Shown in pieces: positions 54,593 to 62,247 of a stretch of 64,000 bases of DNA (position 1 is its first letter; every line of letters starts with the position of its first letter). The notes beneath the pieces are model-generated. The model saw only the letters and a list, made by a program, of their open reading frames with translations, had not been told where the DNA came from and did no database searches. The stretch lies in NCBI GenBank assembly GCA_030442055.1, contig JAUJEB010000014.1, forward strand, positions 97,472-161,471, written 5' to 3'. This DNA comes from Agaribacillus aureus. Its GTDB lineage: Bacteria; Bacteroidota; Bacteroidia; Cytophagales; Cyclobacteriaceae. The position numbers were made by a program, and so were the translations under genes.

Positions 54593-56620
54593 CTAGTTAT
54601 CAAGATGCATTACAAAATGCCTTATATTCTGTTGTTGATTTAGTTTAAGTTTTTTTCTAAGACGGGTTATACTTTTTTTCACCGAATCAGGCGCTACATA
54701 GGTAACCTGCGCTATGTTTTTATTATCCATTCCAATTTTCAGATAGGCGCAAAGTTTAAGGTCATGCAAGGTCAGATCAGGGTTAAGTTTTTTTAGAGAT
54801 TCGAAAAAATTGGGGTGCACGGTTACAAATTGGTGAATGAAGCTATTCCAACTTTCTCCGAGATTCAAATTAGATGATACCAACCTTTTAAGCTCCTTTA
54901 AGCCGATCTTGGTATCATCTTCTACCATTTCTATCATCTCAGCCAGTCTTTGATCAATATTGCAAAGTATTGTATTCTTTTCGTGATTTACCATTACAAT
55001 GGCAGCCAACTCCCGTTCCTTAGTAGCAATACTTTTATTCATCAGAGCCTTTTCCCGCAACTGATTTATACGATCTTTTTCTCTCAAAGCCCTTAACTCG
55101 TTGTTAGCAGCTTCTATTATGCTATTTTTTCTTGCCAAATATGCATTATCTCTTTTTTTGAGTCTGTGAGACCGGTACCAGCAAGATAAAATAATGACCA
55201 GGCTTAAAAAGCAGGCAATGGCAAAACGTTTTACCCAACGTTGCTCATTAAGGTCCTGTTGATAAGCCAACTTTAACTTCTCCCTTTCCGCTTTTTGTTC
55301 CGCCTCCCTTGTCTCCAGGTAATTACCGTACTCAATACGAGCTACTTCCAGGGCTTTTTCCTTATTGAATAAACTGTCTTTTACCGACTGTAAGGCTTCC
55401 AGGTTCCGGAATGCCTTTAAATTGTTTCCAAGTGCCTTGTTTGCTTCATATAAAATAGTGTAGGCGACTTCCTCATGACGAGAACCTAAGTTGCCATTTG
55501 CCATAGCCCTGACCTTTTCGGATTCCCGGATTGCTCGCTCAAATTCCCCCCGGGCCAGCAATAATTTGGCAAGCGCAAGTCTACTGATCATTTCACCGTC
55601 AAGGTGGGTTCCAGCAAACCCGTTTAAAGACCGTTCAAAATAGTAATGGGCCGAATCCAGGTCTTCTTTAATTTCAAAGACTTTACCAAACCGGTAATAT
55701 ATTTGTCCGCTGACTGTTTTGTCATTCATTTGTCCGGAACATTCCAATGCGCTATTGAGAAAGTATATGGCACTGTCGGGTTGATTTTGTGCAATGAACA
55801 TATCAGACAGATAAATATATACATGGCTAAGATGCCAGTATTCTTTGTGAATGGTGAAGTACTCTCTGGCCTGGTTTAATATGGATCTGGCGCTGTTAAA
55901 GACATTCAATCTTAAATAAGCCTTTCCCAATCTTGTTTTAACTGAATTGGCCCTGGTATCCTTGCCAAGAGCAGTGAAAATTTCAAGCGCCTCGTAGAAA
56001 TACTCTATTGCTTCTATTTCCCGCTTGTTGTCATAACAAAGGACACCGAGATTCAAAGCTATAAATCCAAACCCCAAACTATCATTTATGGATCTTGCCG
56101 CATCTGAACTTTTTTGATAATAATTAAGCGCTTTATCGATCTCTTTGAGATCTTTGGCAATTATAGCCAGGTTGTTGTAATTGTATGCTAACCCCTGCTG
56201 GTCACCATAACTTCGATATATTTCAATACTACGGTGGTGTACATTTTTGGCCGAGTCAGGTTTGCTGGTATGATAGTAGGCGATCCCCAGATCATTTAAA
56301 GCTTTGGCAAATTTTAACGCGCTTGCAGTATCCGCCGGATGGGCTTTTGTCAGTATTGACCGATAATGTTTGATCGATTCTATATAGTTGTTTTTTCCTA
56401 AGCATAGATCACCTTTAAGTATATCCAGCTCAACGCGATACCATTCATGCCTGGCAATGTAGGGTATTCTTTGAATGCTGTCCAACAGCCAATCTGCCTT
56501 TTCAAATTGATCCGCGGTAATCAACGAATCTATATAACGAAAGCTAGTAGTAAGGTCCTGCGCTGAAATTGTGATAAACGTATTGGTTACAAAAAAAATA
56601 GATATAAAAAATTTCGCCAT
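54593..56620 (-). CDS. TPR/transmembrane/helix-turn-helix regulator
   Basis: The 675-residue protein has a signal peptide and TPRs over about residues 25-400 (for example AKNVHHRSIEIYRSYGDQQG, AIEYFYEALEIFTALGK, AHYYFERSLNGF). A transmembrane helix follows (about 465-485, FAIACFLSLVIILSCWY), then a long coiled coil with KALMNKSIATKERELAAIV. The C-terminal domain has HPNFFESLKKLNPDLTLHDL, LKIGMDNKNIAQVTYVAPDSV and KSITRLRKKL, a helix-turn-helix like those at 32927 and 35002 but more distant. The likely layout is a periplasmic sensor and cytoplasmic DNA binding. It may bind the repeat found upstream of itself and of the small secreted gene. Confidence 0.82.
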   Translation of the reverse strand: MAKFFISIFFVTNTFITISAQDLTTSFRYIDSLITADQFEKADWLLDSIQRIPYIARHEWYRVELDILKGDLCLGKNNYIESIKHYRSILTKAHPADTASALKFAKALNDLGIAYYHTSKPDSAKNVHHRSIEIYRSYGDQQGLAYNYNNLAIIAKDLKEIDKALNYYQKSSDAARSINDSLGFGFIALNLGVLCYDNKREIEAIEYFYEALEIFTALGKDTRANSVKTRLGKAYLRLNVFNSARSILNQAREYFTIHKEYWHLSHVYIYLSDMFIAQNQPDSAIYFLNSALECSGQMNDKTVSGQIYYRFGKVFEIKEDLDSAHYYFERSLNGFAGTHLDGEMISRLALAKLLLARGEFERAIRESEKVRAMANGNLGSRHEEVAYTILYEANKALGNNLKAFRNLEALQSVKDSLFNKEKALEVARIEYGNYLETREAEQKAEREKLKLAYQQDLNEQRWVKRFAIACFLSLVIILSCWYRSHRLKKRDNAYLARKNSIIEAANNELRALREKDRINQLREKALMNKSIATKERELAAIVMVNHEKNTILCNIDQRLAEMIEMVEDDTKIGLKELKRLVSSNLNLGESWNSFIHQFVTVHPNFFESLKKLNPDLTLHDLKLCAYLKIGMDNKNIAQVTYVAPDSVKKSITRLRKKLKLNQQQNIRHFVMHLDN

Positions 56621-57031
56621 TAGATAGCTGACTTTAGGTGCGTTACTCCAGTTGGTCCAAATTGGACATTTTAAAGTGAATAAAACAGCGTAAAAAGCCG
56701 TTTTTAAAAGTTGTCCCCCAAATGTCCCCCCGTTCTTGATATGAAAAAATAAAATTACTTTATTTCGCTTATATTCAAAAGTTTAGGAGGTGTAATAGAA
56801 TTCCCGCAGCCCTAAATATCTAATACCAAGGAGGGTATTATGGGCAGTCTTTCGCCTGCATTGAAACGTAGATTTGAAAGAAGGTCAGCAGAGGCAAACG
56901 CTACCTGATTGGTGTGGTGGAACACCCTTTGTATCATTGAAAATGGGGTTGTGATGGATTGTCTGAAGGAAAAACGGTATCCTCATCCAGCATGATAAAG
57001 AGAGGCAGGAAAAAAGCAGCTTGCAAACGGG
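56621..57031. other. Intergenic region upstream of the TPR regulator
   Basis: This 411-base stretch has no gene. It includes a perfect inverted repeat GTCCAA-A-TTGGAC at 56655-56667, 35 bases before the regulator start, and a GTCCCCCAAATGTCCCCC element at 56713-56730 (see separate entry). Confidence 0.55.
56713..56730 (-). promoter_or_regulatory. GGGGGAC direct repeat upstream of the TPR regulator
   Basis: The plus strand reads GTCCCCCAAATGTCCCCC, so on the gene strand two GGGGGAC units lie 11 bases apart, one turn of the helix. It is 93-110 bases before the start at 56620. The same element precedes the small secreted gene. A site for an activator, perhaps the TPR regulator, is inferred. Confidence 0.55.
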
Positions 57032-58681
57032 TTAAAATACGGCATTCTTCTTCGCCTCTGAAATATATAGCTCATCCACACTTTTACCCGGGCCCTTGGA
57101 TAATTCGCTGTATCGCTCTATCCTTCTTAAAAAAGCATCACTATAACCTTTGTCGATGATTTTCTCAAGACTTTCCAGGGCCTCTTCCAGCCCTTCGTAC
57201 TCTCCGTATGTATATCGGTGAAAACCGTCTTTCCCATCGTGCTTAACAACGCCTTCCAGATCCTGGAGGAAGCTCTTATGCACCGTTACCGGATTTAGCA
57301 GGGCCAATATCTGGACTACATAAACCTTCGTTGGCTCCGGCTTCTCAGCTATAATAGTATCATTAGGGATCACCTCCGGCTCCGGTGGCAGTTTAGGTTG
57401 AGGGGCCTTGATCGAAAAGTAATACAAATCATCATCGCCAATGCCACCAGGGCGATTGGATGAAAAATACCCCCAATTACCCTCCTTGTGTAAAACAAAA
57501 GCAAAATCGTCTTTTTCCGAATTGATCGGAGCTCCAAGATTTTCGACGGATTGCTGAGAAGTAAGACTGGTCCTGTAAATATCCAACCCTCCTAGCCCGC
57601 CTTTTCCGTCGGAAGAAAAATAAAGCAAGCTGTCGCCACTGATAAAAGGGAACATTTCATTACCCTCCGTGTTGATTTCGTCACCGAGGTTTTTTGGTGT
57701 TCCCCACCCCCCATTTAAATTTTCACTGACATAAAGATCCGTGCCGCCAATGCCTCCAGGCCTGTTGGATGAAAAATAGAGCAACTTCCCATTCTGGCTT
57801 ACGGCGGCATGACCTACAGAATATTTTTCTTCGCCAAACGATAAAAGCCTTGGCTTATCCCAGTCTCCTTTTTTGTCTTTTTGTGTTTCAAAAAGTTGAA
57901 AACTGACCAGCTTATGGTCTTTTTCTTTCACCTTGGCGTCTGCATTATTGCGGGTAAAGATCATTTTATTACCACCGGCATAAATCACGGCTGGCCCTTC
58001 ATGGTACTTCGTATTCACGTTTTTTCCAAGCTTGGTGATGGCTCCCAGGTTACCGTCTTCATCATATTTACTTTGATACAAATCCAGGTAGGCACTGTTG
58101 GTTCGGTTATACCGTTTTTTGGGAGCCACTTCCTCCCTGGTGGAGGCAAAAACAATTCCATCTTCGAGAAAAGAAACCCCAAATTCCGAGTAGGAAGAGT
58201 TGATATTCAAAAGTTGTACCTCGTAGCTATCTTTCTTTTCATAGTAGCTGGAAAGATTGGCTATGGCCGCCAGCTTACTCTTTGAACGGCTGTCATCCGG
58301 GGCATGCTGTGCGTGAAGCCTGTACCATTCGGAAGCTTCATCATGCTTGCCATTGCTCATTAACACTTCGGCATAGGCATATTGGTCCTCAACCGGAAGT
58401 TGCTTTGAAGACGCCTTTCTGTACCACTCTTCTGCGGACTGTAAATCTCCTACATTTTTATAAGAAGATGCAATCCTCAATTTCACAAATTGCTCTTTAT
58501 CAGTCACCTTGACTTGTTTGTAGAGCTCGATGGCCTTCCGGTAATCCATATTGGCATACATTGTCTCGGCTTGAGCGAGTTTTCGCTTTTCCTTTTCCAC
58601 ATTGTGCTGTTGCGCCATCAACACCGGCTGGCAGCAAAAAAGAACAATTATAAATACTGTATTAAATACTTTCATCGGCAC
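57032..58681 (-). CDS. PorE-like TPR and PD40 propeller protein without OmpA domain
   Basis: The 549-residue protein has a signal peptide and TPRs (about 30-130, AETMYANMDYRKAIELYKQ and AEEWYRKASS). A PD40 propeller follows (about 190-430, for example LLYFSSNRPGGIGGTDLYVS), then a C-terminal SPOR-like region (KVYVVQILALLNPV, EGLEEALESLEKIIDKGY, near 448-530). PorE of T9SS is similar but ends in an OmpA-like peptidoglycan-binding domain; here the C-terminus may do this job instead. It is the last gene of the T9SS adhesin operon, 11 bases after the PorP-like gene. Confidence 0.82.
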   Translation of the reverse strand: MPMKVFNTVFIIVLFCCQPVLMAQQHNVEKEKRKLAQAETMYANMDYRKAIELYKQVKVTDKEQFVKLRIASSYKNVGDLQSAEEWYRKASSKQLPVEDQYAYAEVLMSNGKHDEASEWYRLHAQHAPDDSRSKSKLAAIANLSSYYEKKDSYEVQLLNINSSYSEFGVSFLEDGIVFASTREEVAPKKRYNRTNSAYLDLYQSKYDEDGNLGAITKLGKNVNTKYHEGPAVIYAGGNKMIFTRNNADAKVKEKDHKLVSFQLFETQKDKKGDWDKPRLLSFGEEKYSVGHAAVSQNGKLLYFSSNRPGGIGGTDLYVSENLNGGWGTPKNLGDEINTEGNEMFPFISGDSLLYFSSDGKGGLGGLDIYRTSLTSQQSVENLGAPINSEKDDFAFVLHKEGNWGYFSSNRPGGIGDDDLYYFSIKAPQPKLPPEPEVIPNDTIIAEKPEPTKVYVVQILALLNPVTVHKSFLQDLEGVVKHDGKDGFHRYTYGEYEGLEEALESLEKIIDKGYSDAFLRRIERYSELSKGPGKSVDELYISEAKKNAVF

Positions 58682-58692
58682 ACCATTTAGAT

Positions 58693-59634
58693 CTAAAAAT
58701 ATCTGGGCGACAGTACCCTTTCCGGCACCTTTTTCGACACCCGGTAATTCAACATTATTTCGCCCGATCCTGAACTTACGTTGCCCAATTCAGAGTTGAT
58801 AAAATCAAAAGCAAATCCCAGTCTCAGCTGACGATTTAACTGAATCTCCAGCAGCGCATTTAATGAATTAAGATTCCGGAAAGACGCTCCCAGCCATACC
58901 AATTCCTTAATTAACAAATTGGCATTTAAGTCAATATTGAGAGGTGCACCTTCTACGGACTTGATCAATATATGTGGCTTGAGTTTCAGCGTTGGATTCA
59001 AATCAATTAAATAGCCACTTGTCAGAAAATAATGGCGGGCCTGCTTGGCAACCAATACGGCATCCCTGTTATCAAAGGAGTTTTGTATCAACATTGGTAT
59101 TGAAAAACCAGCGTAAAACCTTTTTGAACTATAATAGATGCCTGTTCCAAAGTTTGGAAGAAGGGAAGAAATGTTTTCATCAAAGCTGGGGTCGACAACA
59201 CCTGGAGGCAGGGTCAATGCGGTTAATTCCTGGCTATGATGCGTCAGCCCTCCCTGTAACCCCAGGGCCAAATGTCCATTTTTCACCGGTATTTTGTAAG
59301 CATAAGATGCATAAAAATTCATCACCTCGGTTACAGCTATCTTTTCTTTTTCCACAGTTAAGCCAACGCCAATCTTTTTCTGTGGTCCCAGCGGCAAATG
59401 GCCCGAAAACATTTGATTGGTAGGCCCCCCATCAAAACCCAGCCATTGTTCCCGAGCCAGGATGGTGAGGTTAAGCGTCTCATCGCTTCCGGCATAAGCA
59501 GGATTCAATGCCAGACCATTAAACATATACTGCGTAAACATCACCTGCTGTTGACCGAAACTAATATCAGCCAAACTACATGTGAGCACCGTAAACAGGA
59601 AATTCCGTAAAAGTCTTCTTTTCATACTAGCCAA
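58693..59634 (-). CDS. PorP/SprF-family type IX secretion membrane protein
   Basis: The 313-residue protein has a signal peptide and then VMFTQYMFNGLALNPAYAGSDE, the hallmark of PorP/SprF. Repeated beta strands (LGLQGGLTHHSQELTAL, FGTGIYYSSKRFYAGFSIP) form an outer membrane barrel. In other Bacteroidota it anchors the partner CHU_C protein at the surface, and the CHU_C gene ends 3 bases upstream of it. The start at 59634 is well placed. Confidence 0.95.
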   Translation of the reverse strand: MASMKRRLLRNFLFTVLTCSLADISFGQQQVMFTQYMFNGLALNPAYAGSDETLNLTILAREQWLGFDGGPTNQMFSGHLPLGPQKKIGVGLTVEKEKIAVTEVMNFYASYAYKIPVKNGHLALGLQGGLTHHSQELTALTLPPGVVDPSFDENISSLLPNFGTGIYYSSKRFYAGFSIPMLIQNSFDNRDAVLVAKQARHYFLTSGYLIDLNPTLKLKPHILIKSVEGAPLNIDLNANLLIKELVWLGASFRNLNSLNALLEIQLNRQLRLGFAFDFINSELGNVSSGSGEIMLNYRVSKKVPERVLSPRYF

Positions 59635-59637
59635 ATT

Positions 59638-62235
59638 TTATCTTTTCAACACTACATACCCTTTCATCACCGGCTGGGAATCACCCAATCTGATGATATA
59701 AAAATAAGTGCCATCAGGCGCTGTACTACCCCCAAATGTATTTCCCTCGCTGGTTTGCCCTCGCCAGGAGTGGGTCTGATTATCATATCCTACCTGATGA
59801 AAAATCAGGTCTCCCCAAATATTAAATACCTTAATCAAACAGTTGGGATACTGTTCGATACCTGTTATCTCCCAGTGATCCAGGATCCGGTCGCCATTCG
59901 GTGAAAGGGCTTGCGATATAAAAATTCCCTCTGGTTCTGGCTCAGGTTCCGGTTCCGGCGGGGGCGGAGGTGGCGGAGGCGGAGCTGCGACCGTTGTAAC
60001 CATTATGACCACTTCATCACAAAGCTGATCCGGGCGATTGTCACATACCGTTACCCTGAAATGCTCCGAGCCGGTAAAATTAGCTGCCGCCGAGTATGTA
60101 AGGCAAGTATCGATGGCATGAATGCCATCGGCACGGCCTCCGTCCGATAATGTTCCTATGGAAGAGATAAACAGGCTGTCTACGTCTACATCTGAGGCCG
60201 TCAGACAAATATTCAACAGTGAATCCGGGGCGATGGTAAAGAATAATGAATCCACGGCAATCCCGTCATCATCCTGAATTACCGGAGGATTGTTAGGAAA
60301 AGCGCACCAGGTAAAATTTCCGATCCCAATTCCCTGTTCGGAAGGATTAGCCGGAGCTGTCAGGGTACTGGTAAAAATAACCTGCACGGAATCAAGAGGT
60401 ACGTAAAAACAAACAGATAAATTGCCCTCGTTTCCACTTATGTCATCCACATTGGCATTTCCATAAAAGCTGTTGTTGCCCCCGGCATTCACAGCAGCCC
60501 CCATCGCCAAACTCCCGGTATTTATATCAACAATGTTACCATCCCGGTAGCCATTGATAACCACGGAGTCTGTGAAGACACCGGGATTCGAATCAATATC
60601 AAGTATCTCCAGGCAGAATTGATCCACGCTACGATTAAATGAAAGGATAGTGGAAATAGCTTGCGTATTTGTTGAGGGATCTTGTTTCCATACCATTGAA
60701 TTAACATTCTGAAAATCGTTGCCGGTGGCAAGCCCCACCTGAATGTTATCCGGGTCATCTACCCGAAAACCCGAGATCAGCCCTTTTTCAATGAATCTTT
60801 GATTATTAGCGGCCTGCATTAGTGGCCGGCTATTCCAGTTAAGGGTATCTTTACGGCCGCATTGTACTTGTACCAATACCATGGCTGTGTCTCTTTCAGG
60901 GGTAGTATTACAAAAAACGGCAGTATCTGATAAAACATATTTTACCGTGTCTACGCCATAAAATCCGGGATCAGGCGTGTAAGTGATGCTGCTATCATTA
61001 TCAATCAGTACAGCACTTCCGGATAGCGGATAACCGGGAAGCAAATTACCCACAAGCGGTCTTTCGCTGAAACTGACATCATTATTTTGAATATTGATAT
61101 CCTGAGCCGTATCCTCCACAGTATTTCCCAGGTCATTTACTGCTTCCGGGGTAAAGTCGGTGATTTGAACATCCTCGCCGCCATCGTTCCCGTTGGGGCT
61201 GTAGTCGTAAACCATTGGCGCTGAGGAGCCTTCCTCCTCAAACCGCCATAACCCCAGTAAACCGGCTTCATCACCGCTCAACATAGTACAACTGTTGTTA
61301 ACAATTTCAGCAGGCGTTCGCACACCATCCCAAATGCGAAGCTCACTCATATAACCCTCAAAAAAATTTGGTCCCGCAACAGCCACCCCTCCAATAACCA
61401 ATACACCTCCCGGACTGGCGTTTGGATCGACAATTCCGAAGGCTGTAGTGCCGCTTGCATCTTCGGTAGCCAATACACCATTGATATAGATAGAAACATT
61501 GGTAGTCGGCGTTACCGGACCTACGGTATTCTCAAATGACAATGCCAGGTGATACCATTCCCTTTCATTCAGGGTATTGGTAGTTAGCTTGGTTGTATTT
61601 CCGGAAAAAGACCGAAATTCCAATTGTCCGCTATTTAAAATCCGGAGCGTATAGGCCTCAACCGGCGTTGGCGCATTAGTATATCTGGTTACCAAATGAG
61701 CTTCATTAGCTATCAGCGGCAATCGCTTGATTCTGATCCAAAGCTCCATGGTATACGACTGATCCACAAATTGCAGTTCATCGCAATTTCTAAGCGTTAT
61801 CGAGTCATTGGCGCCTACCCCATTGAATTGCATAAACTTGCCAAAATCAGCACCCGGAACACTGGCATCTATCAGGGAGGTTGGCCCCTCTCCCGATGCA
61901 TTGGTCGCTGTCAGGTGGTAAAAATAAGTGACCCCATTTTCTACATCGTTATCCAGGTATTGCGGAGTCGGTGTTGCCGCAATTGTCGCTACGCTGGCAA
62001 AATTGATCTTATCCAGTGAGCGATATACGGTATAGTCGGTCACATTCTCTGCACCAGGATTTGCTGACCAGATCAATTCATTTTGTCCATCGTGTCTCAA
62101 AATGTAAAAATTGTCCGGAGCAGTAGGAACCTGGGCCTCTGCTGTATTGAACACCATCCAACCAAACACGATCAGGAGCACCCGCCAAGGCGGGGCTCCT
62201 GAAATTTCCTTATTCAGCATTGCAATACATTTCAT
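59638..62235 (-). CDS. T9SS-exported LamG protein with gliding-motility-type C-terminal domain (CHU_C)
   Basis: The 865-residue protein has a signal peptide (about 1-34). A fibronectin III domain comes next (about 37-125, TDYTVYRSLDKINFASVAT) and a LamG lectin-like domain (about 130-325, YTMELWIRIKRLPL and EGYMSELRIWDGVRTPAEI). Beta domains follow (GYPLSGSAVLIDNDSSITYT) and a Pro-Glu linker (PPPPPEPEPEPEPEG). The C-terminal 90 residues are the CHU_C type B sorting domain (SPNGDRILDHWEITGIEQYP, then YKFNIWGDLIF-like strand and DGTYFYIIRLG). It is secreted by T9SS and held by PorP/SprF. An adhesin or glycan-binding role is likely. It starts 12 bases after the repeat protein gene. Confidence 0.92.
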   Translation of the reverse strand: MKCIAMLNKEISGAPPWRVLLIVFGWMVFNTAEAQVPTAPDNFYILRHDGQNELIWSANPGAENVTDYTVYRSLDKINFASVATIAATPTPQYLDNDVENGVTYFYHLTATNASGEGPTSLIDASVPGADFGKFMQFNGVGANDSITLRNCDELQFVDQSYTMELWIRIKRLPLIANEAHLVTRYTNAPTPVEAYTLRILNSGQLEFRSFSGNTTKLTTNTLNEREWYHLALSFENTVGPVTPTTNVSIYINGVLATEDASGTTAFGIVDPNASPGGVLVIGGVAVAGPNFFEGYMSELRIWDGVRTPAEIVNNSCTMLSGDEAGLLGLWRFEEEGSSAPMVYDYSPNGNDGGEDVQITDFTPEAVNDLGNTVEDTAQDINIQNNDVSFSERPLVGNLLPGYPLSGSAVLIDNDSSITYTPDPGFYGVDTVKYVLSDTAVFCNTTPERDTAMVLVQVQCGRKDTLNWNSRPLMQAANNQRFIEKGLISGFRVDDPDNIQVGLATGNDFQNVNSMVWKQDPSTNTQAISTILSFNRSVDQFCLEILDIDSNPGVFTDSVVINGYRDGNIVDINTGSLAMGAAVNAGGNNSFYGNANVDDISGNEGNLSVCFYVPLDSVQVIFTSTLTAPANPSEQGIGIGNFTWCAFPNNPPVIQDDDGIAVDSLFFTIAPDSLLNICLTASDVDVDSLFISSIGTLSDGGRADGIHAIDTCLTYSAAANFTGSEHFRVTVCDNRPDQLCDEVVIMVTTVAAPPPPPPPPPEPEPEPEPEGIFISQALSPNGDRILDHWEITGIEQYPNCLIKVFNIWGDLIFHQVGYDNQTHSWRGQTSEGNTFGGSTAPDGTYFYIIRLGDSQPVMKGYVVLKR

Positions 62236-62247
62236 ATCTATACTTAT

